From: Palleronia rufa | GTDB taxonomy: Bacteria > Pseudomonadota > Alphaproteobacteria > Rhodobacterales > Rhodobacteraceae | Assembly (NCBI RefSeq): GCF_000743715.1 | Contig: NZ_JQEY01000021.1 | Location: forward strand, 1 to 48,636 | Reading direction: 5' to 3' | DNA: 48,636 bases | In this document: positions 14,403 to 23,804 of the stretch, one piece after another | Layout of the letters: the number at the start of each line of letters is the position of its first letter | Position numbering within the stretch: position 1 is the first letter of the stretch | Position numbers and translations under genes: made by a program | The notes under the pieces: model-generated | Seen by the model: the letters and a program-made list of their open reading frames with translations, nothing else | The model's database searches: none | Told to the model about the DNA's origin: nothing

Positions 14403-15210
14403 AGAAGGAGACCGTGACCCCGGGCAGGTTGAGTGCCTTGATCAGGTCGCGGACTTCCTGGCGGGCGGCGATGCTGGACAGGTTGAGCCCGCCGACGCCG
14501 ATATCCTTCAGATCGAGGAGCGTCAGGCCGCGCGGGAACAGTTCGCGAAAGATCACCCGTTCCGAAAACCCGGGGGCAACGCGGAAACCGATGCGCCGGG
14601 ACAGGTTCTGCAACGCCTCTCCCACCTTGCGCTTGTTGTGCATGTGCTGGCTGCCCAGCCGGTTGCGGACAACGATCCAGTCGATCGGCGCCACGCCCGC
14701 CCGGATCCGCATCTGCCGGGCCGACCAGACCATTTCCGAATAGACCGACGGGCCGAGGACCTTGTTCGTTTCGCCGTCCACATGGGCCAGCAGGTCGAAA
14801 TCCACGAAACTGTCATTGAGCGGGGTGACAAGGGTGTCGGCCATCGAATGGGCCAGCTGGCTCAGACGCGTGTGCGATCCCGGGCAGTCGATCATCACGA
14901 AATCCATCCGCGCCGCCAGATCCGACACGGCCCCGGACAGGCGCAGGTCCTGGAGGTTCTCGCCCTCCGGCACGTCCTCCGGCGCGATGTCGGGCAGAAG
15001 CCGGTATTCCGGCACCGGCAGATCCTGCCCGGACTTGCGCAGATAGGCGGTGCGGTTCTCGATATATCTTCCGAAGCTCCGTTGCCGCAGGTCCAGATCC
15101 ACGGCGCCCACCTTGTGACCCATCCGCACAAGCGCCGTGGCCACGTGCATCGACGTTGTGGACTTGCCGGAGCCGCCCTTTTCGTTCCCGACCACGATGA
15201 TATGCGCCAT
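14401..15210 (-). CDS. mipZ: MipZ-like ParA/MinD-family ATPase (division plane positioning)
   Basis: This is a 269-residue P-loop ATPase. In Caulobacter and relatives MipZ binds ParB and forms a polar gradient that keeps FtsZ at midcell. The deviant Walker A NEKGGSGKSTT (9-19), with Lys11 as the signature lysine, is present. DLDLRQRSFGRYIENR (switch I area) and VMIDCPGSHTRLS (Walker B/switch II) follow. Length and the tail LNLPGVTVSF fit MipZ rather than generic ParA; no parB is nearby. The frame is open to 15372, but the ATG at 15210 gives the normal family start. The ribosome site is weak (GGGCGGA). Its upstream region abuts an IS3 relic. Confidence 0.85.
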   Translation of the reverse strand: MAHIIVVGNEKGGSGKSTTSMHVATALVRMGHKVGAVDLDLRQRSFGRYIENRTAYLRKSGQDLPVPEYRLLPDIAPEDVPEGENLQDLRLSGAVSDLAARMDFVMIDCPGSHTRLSQLAHSMADTLVTPLNDSFVDFDLLAHVDGETNKVLGPSVYSEMVWSARQMRIRAGVAPIDWIVVRNRLGSQHMHNKRKVGEALQNLSRRIGFRVAPGFSERVIFRELFPRGLTLLDLKDIGVGGLNLSSIAARQEVRDLIKALNLPGVTVSF

Positions 15211-15340
15211 TCCGCCCGGTCCCGACTCTTGCTTGCCGCGCTTATATGGATGGCACGGCTCCGGCGAAAGGCGCGGCGTTCCCCTAGGGCGAGCAACCGG
15301 CTTGCACCTTACGCGGATCTGGAAAGTTTTGCGGCCGATT

Positions 15341-15946
15341 TGGACTGCGCCCCTCGGGGTGGACGGGATCACGCGGGGGTTTTGACTGGTGCGCGGGCGC
15401 TGCGGTCCTCGAACGGGGCGGGGCCGAGATATTCCGGGGCTGAATGCGGGCGACGGGTGTTGTATGAAGCGATGAAGCGGGGCACCCCCTCAGCCACATC
15501 GTCGAAGGTTTCGCAGTCCATCGGAGAGGGATCCTCCACCGTCAGTGGAAAGGCCGACGGGCCCGTTGTCATGGACGCAGGCGCGTTTTCTGCAAGGGTC
15601 CGGAGCGTGCCGCCGCTTTGGAAACCCGATCTTAAGCGCCTGCCGTCCGACGCGGCGCTCAAGGGCCGCGATGCGCGCCCCACGATCCGCGAGCAACCCG
15701 ACCGCAGCCGCGTCTTCATCCGATACACCGGCCTCCGCCTTCCCGATCCGGATCGGGTTTCTCGACAGCTCGTGGCGGCGGCCGAGAGCATGCAGGGTGT
15801 CGCCGGCATGATATTCGGCAACGACCGGACGCTTGATCCCGGTGCGACGATTGCAATGGCGTTCCGGCATGGGTTGTCCGCCTCTGAAAGCCCGCTCCCG
15901 GTCAATTCAACCCGCTCAATTGGTCCACCCCGAGGGGCGCGCTCCA
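15341..15946 (-). mobile_element. IS3-family deletion derivative (606 bp, ends intact)
   Basis: Imperfect 25-bp terminal inverted repeats (23 of 25 matching) lie at 15340-15364 and 15923-15947. The element proper runs TGGA to TCCA and is flanked by ATT on both sides (15338-15340 and 15947-15949), consistent with the 3-bp target duplication of IS3 elements. A full IS3 element is roughly twice this size, so the middle (most of orfB) has been deleted. The right end is 5' on the minus strand. The element cannot move by itself but could be mobilised by a related transposase. Confidence 0.8.
15369..15870 (-). pseudogene. Fused remnants of IS3 transposase orfA and orfB
   Basis: One minus-strand frame starting at 15870 reads as orfA: PVVAEYHAGDTLHALGRRHELSR is the HTH part and ARIAALERRVGRQALKIGF the leucine-zipper-like part. 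Near 15560 the similarity jumps to the extreme C-terminus of the orfB integrase in another frame: FDDVAEGVPRFIASYNTRRPHSAPEYLGPAPFE, ending in PVKTPA at the stop at 15369, five bases inside the terminal repeat. The DDE catalytic core is missing. The join also changes frame, so no active transposase is made. Confidence 0.8.
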
Positions 15947-16445
15947 ATTTCAGGACATACTGGGCCTATTGTCGGACGGTTGCCTGCCATTTCCTTCCGC
16001 AGTGGACAGCCTCAGACTGCTCGTTCGGGATCCATCCCCGATACGGCAACGCCGAAACCGATGTCACCGCAGTGTTCCGATCGTGCGAGTCCTTGCATGG
16101 GGACACATTGGCGAACCTACACCGCATTGGAGGCAGGCTGCCGTTGGCCTTCATGGCGATACCTGTCGCCGCATCGCGGCCCGCGGGGACAACCGCCGGC
16201 CGCATCCGGTGTACTCGACCGCACTCGCCGCTTCTGTGCGGCGGCGACGGGGCGAAGCATCGGAACCGCCTTGCCGCGGAACCGTTCCCATCGGCGATGT
16301 CTCTGGAACGCGCCGGGCCTTTCCAGGCTGTGGGTGTCTAAAATCGGCCGGAATTGGGTCATTTGGTCAGGATTCTGTGTGACGACTGGACCTTGAGCCC
16401 GCGAGAGGGCAAAACGACGCGACCGTAACCGACCCGGAGACCGCG
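15947..16445 (+). other. 499-bp gene-free stretch before uppS
   Basis: Short open frames exist on both strands (for example 15966-16205 and 16117-16362 minus, 15969-16382 plus), but none shows a recognisable domain, a good ribosome site or a conserved-looking start. The stretch should hold the promoter of the long uppS-lpxB cluster near its right end. The rest may be decayed sequence left by IS activity. Confidence 0.5.
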
Positions 16446-17171
16446 ATGACCGCTCCTGCCAAGATCACCTCCGGCCCGCGACATGTCGCCTGCATCATGG
16501 ACGGCAACGGGCGCTGGGCACAGGCGCGGGGCAAACCAAGGCTCTTCGGTCACCACGCCGGTGCGCAGCGGGTCAAGGAAGTCGTGCGGGCCTGTCCCTC
16601 CCTGGGTGTGAAATATTTGACGATTTTCGCGTTTTCGACGGAGAACTGGAAACGCACGCAGGCGGAAGTGGCCGGGCTGATGAAGCTTTTCCGCCGCTAC
16701 ATCCAGGCCGAGGCCCGCGAACTTCTGGCAGAGGGCGTGCGTGTCCGCTTCATCGGCGACCGCGTTCAACTGGACCCCAAGCTGGTCAAGCTGATGGATG
16801 AGCTTGAGCTTCTGACCTCGGTCAACGACCGGATCCATGTCACCGTGGCGCTGAACTATGGCGGCCGGGACGAGATCGGGCGCGCGACCAAGCGTCTGGC
16901 GCTGGAAGTCTCCGCCGGACGGCTTGATGCCGCGGACGTCGATGAGACGACGCTGGCGCGGTTTCTCGACACGCATGTGCTGCCTGATCCGGATCTGGTG
17001 ATCCGCACCAGCGGAGAGGCGCGGATCTCCAACTTTCTTCTGTGGCAATCTGCCTACGCGGAATACGAATTCATCGACACCCTCTGGCCCGATTTCAATG
17101 CCGCGTGCTTTGCCGACGCGGTCCGGCGGTTCGCGGCACGCGAGCGGCGGTTCGGTGCTGTCCCCGCATGA
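16446..17171 (+). CDS. uppS: Undecaprenyl diphosphate synthase (cis-prenyltransferase)
   Basis: This 241-residue cytoplasmic enzyme adds eight isopentenyl units to farnesyl diphosphate, giving the lipid carrier for peptidoglycan and O-antigen. The signature CIMDGNGRWAQARG (near 17-30) holds the catalytic Asp and the diphosphate-binding Arg. LFGHHAGAQRV, FAFSTENWKRT and the C-terminal RTSGEARISNFLLWQSAYAEYEF all match the family. It heads a ten-gene envelope cluster. Its stop overlaps the cdsA start as ATGA. Confidence 0.97.
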   Translation: MTAPAKITSGPRHVACIMDGNGRWAQARGKPRLFGHHAGAQRVKEVVRACPSLGVKYLTIFAFSTENWKRTQAEVAGLMKLFRRYIQAEARELLAEGVRVRFIGDRVQLDPKLVKLMDELELLTSVNDRIHVTVALNYGGRDEIGRATKRLALEVSAGRLDAADVDETTLARFLDTHVLPDPDLVIRTSGEARISNFLLWQSAYAEYEFIDTLWPDFNAACFADAVRRFAARERRFGAVPA

Positions 17172-17953
17172 TCAAGGGCCGCTGGAGCGACCTTGGCGAA
17201 AGAATTGGCGTAGGCGCCGTGGTCGCCGCGGTCGGCCTGGTGTGCGTCTGGCTGGGCGGGTTCGTCTTTTCCGCGCTGACCGTGATCGCCGCGGGGGTGA
17301 TGGTTTGGGAACTGGTGCGGATGCTCGACCCGGAGGCGCCGGCCGTGGCGCTGGCGGGGGCGGCGGCGGCCTCCCTTGCGGTGGCCGAAATCCTGCCCGC
17401 GGCCTATGCCCTTCCGATCCTGATCGCGCCGGTCTTCGTGGGGATCGGGCAGCTCCGGCATCGGCGGGTGACCTATTCGCTCTTCACCGTGCTGATCGTT
17501 CTGGCGGGGCTAGGTCTCAACATCCTGCGTTCTGAACACGGATTTGTCTGGATGTTGTGGCTGGCTTCCGTGGTCATCGTCACCGACGTGTTCGGCTACA
17601 TCTTCGGGCGACTGATGGGCGGGCCGAAGCTCTGGCCGCGCGTCAGCCCCAACAAGACCTGGTCCGGGACGCTGGCCGGCTGGGGCGGGGCGGCGCTGGT
17701 GGGCCTGGGCTTCAGCGTCGCGACCACGGCGGGACCGGAACTCATCCCCGTCTCCATCGCGCTCTCCATGGCCGGGCAGATGGGCGATATCGCCGAATCC
17801 GTGGTCAAGCGGCGGGCGGGGGTCAAGGACAGCTCGTCCCTGCTGCCCGGGCACGGAGGGCTCTTCGACCGGTTCGACGGGATGCTGGGCGCGTCGGTGT
17901 TTCTGCTGCTGGCGACGCCGATCATCGGGTTCCCGCCGGGTACGATCGGCTGA
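17168..17953 (+). CDS. cdsA: Phosphatidate cytidylyltransferase
   Basis: This 261-residue integral inner-membrane enzyme makes CDP-diacylglycerol from phosphatidate and CTP, the branch point of phospholipid synthesis. Several hydrophobic segments are visible (from about residue 15 on). The C-terminal family signature S-x-V-K-R-(x4)-K-D-(x5)-P-G-H-G-G-(x2)-D-R is present, with Asp and His active-site residues. The open frame extends upstream to 17042, but the ATG at 17168 overlaps the uppS stop by four bases (ATGA) and gives the expected N-terminus. Confidence 0.95.
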   Translation: MIKGRWSDLGERIGVGAVVAAVGLVCVWLGGFVFSALTVIAAGVMVWELVRMLDPEAPAVALAGAAAASLAVAEILPAAYALPILIAPVFVGIGQLRHRRVTYSLFTVLIVLAGLGLNILRSEHGFVWMLWLASVVIVTDVFGYIFGRLMGGPKLWPRVSPNKTWSGTLAGWGGAALVGLGFSVATTAGPELIPVSIALSMAGQMGDIAESVVKRRAGVKDSSSLLPGHGGLFDRFDGMLGASVFLLLATPIIGFPPGTIG

Positions 17954-17956
17954 GCC

Positions 17957-19129
17957 ATGGCGCGGCGGATCACGGTCTTCGGCGCCACCGGCTCCATCGG
18001 GTGCAACACGCTCGACCTCATCGCGCGGCAGCCCGAGGCGTTCGAGGTGGTCGCCCTGACCGGCGGGAGCAACGTCGCGCGCCTGGCGGAGCAGGCGCGG
18101 GCGGTCGGCGCGGAACTGGCCGTCACGGCGCATGACGACCGGCTGGGGGACTTGCGCGCGGCGCTGGCGGGGAGCGGAATCGAGGCAGCGGCGGGCCGTG
18201 CGGCGCTGCTGGAGGCCGCGGCACGCCCGGCGGACTGGATCATGTCGGCCATCGTCGGCGCGGCGGGGCTGGAACCGGGGCTGGAGGCGCTGAAACAGGG
18301 CACCACCCTGGCGCTTGCCAACAAGGAGAGCCTGGTCACCGCCGGGCCGCTCATGCTGGCGACCGCACGCGCGCATGGCGCCAGGATCCTGCCGGTGGAC
18401 AGTGAGCACTCTGCCGTCTTTCAGGCGCTGGTCGGAGAGGACGTGGCCGCGGTCGAGCGGGTCATCATCACCGCCTCCGGCGGCGCGTTCCGGGACTGGC
18501 CCGCGGAGCGCCTGGCCCGCGCGACGCCCCGTGAGGCGGCACGCCATCCGAACTGGGACATGGGGCAACGCATCACGATCGACTCGGCCTCTCTATTCAA
18601 CAAGGCGCTGGAGCTTATTGAAACGCGGGAGTTTTTCGGCATCGACCCACACAAGATAGACGCGCTGGTCCATCCCGAAAGCCTGATCCATGCCATGGTC
18701 GGCTTTGCCGATGGCGCGCTCATGGCCCATATCGGCCCGCCCGACATGCGCCATGCCATCGGCTTTGCGCTGAACTGGCCGGAGCGGCGCGCGCTTCCCG
18801 TGGAGCGGCTGGATTTCGCGGCCATCGGGCAGCTGACGTTCCGCGCTCCGGACGACGCACGCTATCCCGCTCTGAGGCTTGCGCGCGGCGTGATGGAGAC
18901 GCGCGGCCTGTCGGGCGCGGTCTTCAACGGCGCCAAGGAGCGCGCGCTCGACCATTTCATCGCCGGACGGATCGGATTCGTGCAGATGGCCGAACTGGTA
19001 GAGCGGGTTCTGAACACGATGACGTCGCAGCGCCTTGGAATCGCCGCGCCGGATCTCGATATGGTGCGCGATGCCGATGCGCGCGCGCGGTCAGAAGCCG
19101 ACGCCGCGCTCGCCCACCTGACGAGCTGA
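17957..19129 (+). CDS. dxr: 1-deoxy-D-xylulose 5-phosphate reductoisomerase
   Basis: This 390-residue enzyme makes 2-C-methyl-D-erythritol 4-phosphate, the first committed step of the non-mevalonate isoprenoid pathway that supplies the UppS substrates. The NADPH-binding N-terminus VFGATGSIG is followed by metal and substrate residues in LPVDSEHSAVFQ, ITASGGAFRD, HPNWDMGQRITIDSA and the C-terminal NGAKERALDHFI. All match the family at standard length. It starts three bases after cdsA. Confidence 0.97.
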   Translation: MARRITVFGATGSIGCNTLDLIARQPEAFEVVALTGGSNVARLAEQARAVGAELAVTAHDDRLGDLRAALAGSGIEAAAGRAALLEAAARPADWIMSAIVGAAGLEPGLEALKQGTTLALANKESLVTAGPLMLATARAHGARILPVDSEHSAVFQALVGEDVAAVERVIITASGGAFRDWPAERLARATPREAARHPNWDMGQRITIDSASLFNKALELIETREFFGIDPHKIDALVHPESLIHAMVGFADGALMAHIGPPDMRHAIGFALNWPERRALPVERLDFAAIGQLTFRAPDDARYPALRLARGVMETRGLSGAVFNGAKERALDHFIAGRIGFVQMAELVERVLNTMTSQRLGIAAPDLDMVRDADARARSEADAALAHLTS

Positions 19130-19139
19130 AGGATACGCG

Positions 19140-20489
19140 ATGGATCTTGTGGGAATGATCCCCGATTTCGGTTCTCTGCTGTGGACGCTTCTGGCGTTCG
19201 TGGCCGCGCTCAGCATCATCGTCGCGATCCATGAGTACGGCCACTACATCGTCGGCCGCTGGTCGGGCATCCATGCGGACGTCTTCTCGATCGGCATGGG
19301 TCCGGTCGTGGCCAGCCGCGTGGATCGGCGCGGCACCCGCTGGCAGGTCGCGGCCTTCCCGGTGGGCGGCTACGTGAAGTTCCGGGGCGACGCGAACCCC
19401 GCCAGCGTCGGGCAGGCGGACACCCCGGGGCTGGATCCCGCCACGGCGCGCACCACGATGGCCGGCGCGCCGCTCTGGGCGCGGGCGGCGACCGTCGCGG
19501 CCGGGCCGGCGTTCAACTTCGCGCTCTCTATCCTGGTCTTTGCCGCGGTGATGATGGTCCGCGGCGTCGCCAGCGACCCGATCACCGTGGATGAGGTGCG
19601 GCCGCTGCCCCTGTCGCAGGCCGCGGCGCTGGAACCCGGTGACCGGCTGCTGGCGATCGACGGCCGTCCGGTGCCCGAGGTCTCTGAACTGGCCGCCTTC
19701 ATGGCCGACCTTCCGGTGACGCCGGTTCTGGACTACACGATCGAGCGTGACGGCCGCCGCACCGAGGTTGCCGGCCCCTATCCCTATCCGACGGTCGTGG
19801 GCAGCGTGACCCCCCAGACGGCGGCGGCGGACTCCGGCCTTCGGCAGGGCGACGTCATCACTGCCATCGACGGACAGGAGGTGTTTGCCTTTTCGCAGCT
19901 GCGCGACGTCGTCGGCAGGTCCGACGGCGGCGCGCTGGACCTGACGGTCTGGCGGCCCGGGACCGGCGACGGCGAGACGCTGGACATGACGCTGACGCCG
20001 CGCCGGATGGACCTGCCCCTGTCGGAGGGCGGGTTCGAGACGCGCTGGCTCATCGGCGTCACCGGCGGGCTCTACTTCACGCCGCAGACGCGAACGCCGG
20101 GGCCGGTGGCGGCGCTGGGGTACGGGGCGGACCAGACGCTGTTCGTGATCCGGTCCAGCCTGTCGGGCCTTTACAACATGGCGATCGGCGCGATCTCGTC
20201 GTGCAACCTGCAAGGTCCGGTTGGCATCGCCCAGACCTCCGGGGCGGCCGCCAGCGCCGGGGCATTGAGCTTCGTGTGGTTCATCGCCGTGCTTTCCACG
20301 GCGGTAGGGCTGATGAACCTGTTCCCGATTCCGGTGCTGGATGGCGGGCACCTGGTCTTTCACGCGTATGAGGCAGTGCGTGGGCGCCCACCGTCGGACA
20401 AGGCATTGAACGTGGCCATGGCGGCTGGGCTGGCGCTGATCCTGACGCTCATGGTGTTCGCGATCGGCAACGATTTTCTCTGCCCCTGA
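19140..20489 (+). CDS. rseP: RIP site-2 metalloprotease RseP/MmpA
   Basis: This 449-residue inner-membrane zinc protease cuts transmembrane substrates such as anti-sigma factors, and in Caulobacter PodJ. The zinc motif HEYGH (31-35) lies in the first membrane segment, and the third ligand is in PVLDGGHL in the last third. Two PDZ-like regions lie between them (LEPGDRLLAIDGRPV, and SGLRQGDVITAIDG). A good GAAGGA site is six bases upstream of the ATG. It lies in the usual place between dxr and bamA. Confidence 0.95.
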   Translation: MDLVGMIPDFGSLLWTLLAFVAALSIIVAIHEYGHYIVGRWSGIHADVFSIGMGPVVASRVDRRGTRWQVAAFPVGGYVKFRGDANPASVGQADTPGLDPATARTTMAGAPLWARAATVAAGPAFNFALSILVFAAVMMVRGVASDPITVDEVRPLPLSQAAALEPGDRLLAIDGRPVPEVSELAAFMADLPVTPVLDYTIERDGRRTEVAGPYPYPTVVGSVTPQTAAADSGLRQGDVITAIDGQEVFAFSQLRDVVGRSDGGALDLTVWRPGTGDGETLDMTLTPRRMDLPLSEGGFETRWLIGVTGGLYFTPQTRTPGPVAALGYGADQTLFVIRSSLSGLYNMAIGAISSCNLQGPVGIAQTSGAAASAGALSFVWFIAVLSTAVGLMNLFPIPVLDGGHLVFHAYEAVRGRPPSDKALNVAMAAGLALILTLMVFAIGNDFLCP

Positions 20490-20808
20490 GGCGACTGCCG
20501 GAATGATCCGTCGCGCGGGTCCGATGGCGAGACGGTGCCGGCATGGAATGTCGCATCGCGGATCGATCCGACCCCGCCCCGATGCGCCGCCCCGCCCGGA
20601 CCGTTCAAGCGGTCTGCCGTTTCCCGCTGACGGCGGCAAGCCGTGCGTCGCGGTGCTGTCGGCACGACAGGAACGATTTGCAAGTCGCTGAATATACAGC
20701 GTGAAACCATGTTGCCACACTGTCGGCGCAAGGGGTTGATGTCATTTTGACAAGCCCCCCCAATCCCGATACTCACGAAGGCGGGATAGCTTTGATGGAA
20801 GTGTTTTC
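20490..20808 (+). other. 319-bp gap between rseP and bamA
   Basis: No gene is supported; the short frames crossing it have no domain or ribosome site. The right half is richer in A and T than its surroundings and probably carries a promoter for bamA and the genes that follow, but I could not fix clear -35/-10 boxes. A 7-base C run at 20755-20761 sits in the presumed bamA leader. Confidence 0.45.
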
Positions 20809-23145
20809 ATGCAAACCGGGAACGGTCGCTTCGCGCGTGGTGTCGGACTTGCGGCGCTCATGCGGTCCGCAAGCATGTTCGGATGCCTCGCCGTCGGCCT
20901 GGCGGTGGTGCCGACCGTCGTCCAGGCGCAGACGTTCCAGTTCAATCAGGTCGCGGTGCGCGGCAACGACAGGGTCGCGACCGGCACGGTCCTGGGCGCC
21001 CTGGCCATCCAGCCGGGGCAGGCGCTCAGCGCTGGCGATCTGAACGCCGCCTACCAGCGGGTGGTCGGACTGGGTTTGTTCGAGACGGTCGCGCTGGAGC
21101 CTCAGGGCGGCACTTTGATCGTCACGGTGGCGGAATGGCCGACCGTCCAGCGGATCTCGATCGAGGGGAATTCCCGGATCGGAGACGAGGAGTTGGCAGA
21201 CCTCATCGGCTCGGTCCCCAACCGCGTCTACAACCCCAGCCAGGCAGAGGCGGACGCCCGCGCCATCGCCGCGGCCTATGAGCAGCGCGGCCGCCTCGCC
21301 GCGACGGTGGTGCCGCGGATCATTCGACGCGACGCCAATCAGGTGGATCTGGTCTTTGAGGTGGCAGAGGGCCGCGTGGTCGAGATCGAGCGGCTGTCAT
21401 TCGTCGGCAACCGCGCCTATTCCGACCGCCGCCTGCGCCGCGCCCTGGCCACCAAGCAGGCCGGGATCCTGCGCCAACTGGTCCAGCGCGACACGTTCGT
21501 GGCAGACCGGCTCGACCTGGACCGTCAGCTTCTCACCGATTTCTACCAGTCCCGGGGATATATCGATTTCCGCGTGGAAAGCGTGACCAATGAGTTCTCG
21601 CGGGAGCGCAGCGCCTTCTTCGTGCAGTTCAACGTCCAGGAGGGGCAATCCTGGGAATTCGGCCGCGTGACCGCCAGCACCAATGTCGCCGGGGTGAATG
21701 CGCAGGACTATCTGGCCGTGGCGCAGATCCGGCCGGGCGAAACCTACAGCCCCCGTGCCGTGGACAACGCCGTTGCCCGCATGGAACGTCTTGCGACCCA
21801 GCGCGGACTGACTTTCATCCGCGCCACCCCCCAGATCGAGCGGGACGGACGCAACCTGCGGCTCGACATGAACTTCCTGATCGAGCGGGGGCCGCGGATC
21901 TTCGTCGAGCGGATCGACATCGAGGGCAACCAGTCGACGCTCGACCGGGTGATCCGACGCCAGTTCCGCACCGTGGAGGGCGATCCGTTCAACCCGCGTG
22001 AGATCCGCGCCGCGTCCGAACGGATCCGGGCGCTCGGCTATTTCGCCGATGCGCAGGTCGAAACCCGCGAGGGCACGTCGCCCGATCGGGTGATCGTGGA
22101 CGTGGACGTGGAAGAGCAGCCGACAGGCTCTCTGTCGTTCGGCGGGTCCTACTCGACCGATAGCGGCGTCGGCGTCAACGTCGGGTTTTCGGAGCGGAAT
22201 TTCCTGGGCCGCGGCCAGTTCCTTGCCGTCAACGTGGCCACCGGGACAGACGCCAACAGTGCCTCTCTGACCTTCGGAGAGCCGGCGTTTCTGGGCCGCG
22301 ATCTCAATGCGCGGATAGAACTGTTCTACCGGACGACCGATTTCGATCAGGCCGACTACAATACCCGCAGCGTAGGCATCAGCCCCTCCCTGAGTTTTCC
22401 GATCAGCGAAAACGGGCGCCTCACGCTCAGCTATCGTCTTGCCGAGGACAAGATCTTCGACGTCACCGCCAGCAGCTCTCCGATCCTGCAGCGCGACGAT
22501 GGCACTGCGATCACCTCTGCTCTGGGCTATAGCTACACCTACGACAATCGCCGCTCCGGGCTGGACATCAACAGCGGCGTGGTGCTGCGGTTTGGTCAGG
22601 ATTTCGCGGGTCTGGGCGGCGACATCACCAATGTAGAGACCACCGCGCTGGCCGGCTACCAGACACAGGTCTACAACGAAGAGATCACCCTGAGGGCGAC
22701 GATCGAGGGCGGGGCGGTCAACTCGCTCGACGGTCAGAACACCCGGATCACCGACCGCTACTTCCTCAGCTCCCGTCAGATGCGGGGGTTCGAACCTCTG
22801 GGCCTGGGCCCGCGGGATCTGGCCGCGCCGAACCAGGACGCCCTGGGCGGCAATTACTACGCGGTCGCCCGGCTTGAGGCGGAGTTCCCCCTGGGGCTGC
22901 CGGAAGAGTACGGACTGCGCGGCGGTTTGTTCTTCGACGCGGGCTCTGTCTGGGGACTGGACGACACGTCGGGCTTTGACGGTGTGGAAGTGGACGACAG
23001 CTTCAAGCTGCGCTCCGCGGTCGGCATATCGCTGTTGTGGGACTCGCCCCTTGGACCGCTCCGGTTCAACTGGGCGGAGACCTTGCAGGCCGAGGAATTC
23101 GACAACACCCGCAGCTTCAATGTCACGCTGTCGACGGAATTCTAG
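20809..23145 (+). CDS. bamA: Outer-membrane protein assembly factor BamA
   Basis: This 778-residue core subunit of the BAM complex folds beta-barrel proteins into the outer membrane. There is a long N-terminal signal peptide (basic start, hydrophobic run SMFGCLAVGLAVV, cut near VQA-Q at 40). About five POTRA domains follow; recurring blocks such as VRGNDRV, ISIEGNSRI, LSFVGNRAYSD and IDIEGNQSTLDRVIRRQF mark them. The C-terminal barrel starts near residue 435. The protein ends in an aromatic residue (STEF), the usual barrel-insertion signal. The chosen ATG has only a weak ribosome site, but no better start exists. Its 3' end overlaps the skp start by 26 bases. Confidence 0.96.
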   Translation: MQTGNGRFARGVGLAALMRSASMFGCLAVGLAVVPTVVQAQTFQFNQVAVRGNDRVATGTVLGALAIQPGQALSAGDLNAAYQRVVGLGLFETVALEPQGGTLIVTVAEWPTVQRISIEGNSRIGDEELADLIGSVPNRVYNPSQAEADARAIAAAYEQRGRLAATVVPRIIRRDANQVDLVFEVAEGRVVEIERLSFVGNRAYSDRRLRRALATKQAGILRQLVQRDTFVADRLDLDRQLLTDFYQSRGYIDFRVESVTNEFSRERSAFFVQFNVQEGQSWEFGRVTASTNVAGVNAQDYLAVAQIRPGETYSPRAVDNAVARMERLATQRGLTFIRATPQIERDGRNLRLDMNFLIERGPRIFVERIDIEGNQSTLDRVIRRQFRTVEGDPFNPREIRAASERIRALGYFADAQVETREGTSPDRVIVDVDVEEQPTGSLSFGGSYSTDSGVGVNVGFSERNFLGRGQFLAVNVATGTDANSASLTFGEPAFLGRDLNARIELFYRTTDFDQADYNTRSVGISPSLSFPISENGRLTLSYRLAEDKIFDVTASSSPILQRDDGTAITSALGYSYTYDNRRSGLDINSGVVLRFGQDFAGLGGDITNVETTALAGYQTQVYNEEITLRATIEGGAVNSLDGQNTRITDRYFLSSRQMRGFEPLGLGPRDLAAPNQDALGGNYYAVARLEAEFPLGLPEEYGLRGGLFFDAGSVWGLDDTSGFDGVEVDDSFKLRSAVGISLLWDSPLGPLRFNWAETLQAEEFDNTRSFNVTLSTEF

Positions 23146-23743
23146 GGGCGGCCTTGCCGCCGCCGTGATCCTGTCGCTCTGCGTGGCGCTGCCTGCTGCG
23201 GCGTCCGCCCAGGAGGCGGGCATCGTGATCGTCGATCAGGAGCGGATGTTCCAGCAGAGCCTCTACGGGCAGCGGATCCTTGACGAGATCGACCGCAGAA
23301 GCGCGTCGCTCGCGTCGGAGAACCGCGAGATAGAGGCCGAGCTGGTCGCCGAAGAGCGCGCGCTGACCGATCTGCGCTCGACGCTCGAAACCGAGGAATT
23401 CCGCCTTCGCGCCGCCGCGTTCGACGAAAAGGTGACCCGCATCCGCGCGTCCCAGGACGCCAAGGCGCGCGCGCTGTCGCGGGTCCAGGAAGAGGCGCGG
23501 CAGGAGTTCGTCCGCCTGGTTGAGCCGATCCTGTCGCAGATGCTGGACGGGATCGGCGCGTCGATCCTGCTCGACCGCCGGGTGGTCCTTTCGGCAGGGC
23601 CTGAGGCCGACATCACCGATCGCGCCATCGCGCGCATCGACACGGCGATCGGCCCTGGAGAGGATCTGCCGCATCTCGATCCCGCGCCCGGCGACGGCCC
23701 CCCCGAACCGTCCGCGCCCGATCTCGGCGGCGCGTCGGACTGA
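23120..23743 (+). CDS. skp: Periplasmic chaperone Skp/OmpH-like
   Basis: This 207-residue protein would hold unfolded outer-membrane proteins in the periplasm for BamA. A signal peptide is clear only if translation starts at the ATG at 23120, inside bamA: basic MSRCRRNSR, then a hydrophobic run ending PAAASAQE. The later GTG would remove the basic part. The mature protein opens with [19 protein letters not shown], followed by a long charged coiled coil (about 50-115) and a conserved hydrophobic end. The last 30 residues are Pro/Asp-rich. No ribosome site is seen before 23120, so translation probably depends on coupling to bamA. Confidence 0.87.
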   Translation: MSRCRRNSRGGLAAAVILSLCVALPAAASAQEAGIVIVDQERMFQQSLYGQRILDEIDRRSASLASENREIEAELVAEERALTDLRSTLETEEFRLRAAAFDEKVTRIRASQDAKARALSRVQEEARQEFVRLVEPILSQMLDGIGASILLDRRVVLSAGPEADITDRAIARIDTAIGPGEDLPHLDPAPGDGPPEPSAPDLGGASD

Positions 23744-23804
23744 GCGTTCCTTGCCAGCGCGGGGCGGAGCGGCTAAATCCCCGGAACCCCAAGCGAGAGA
23801 TCCC

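Noticed and set aside
14638-16341. 567-codon plus-strand frame over mipZ and the IS relic
   Set aside because: It crosses antisense mipZ, the IS3 relic and non-coding sequence; no start context or domain.
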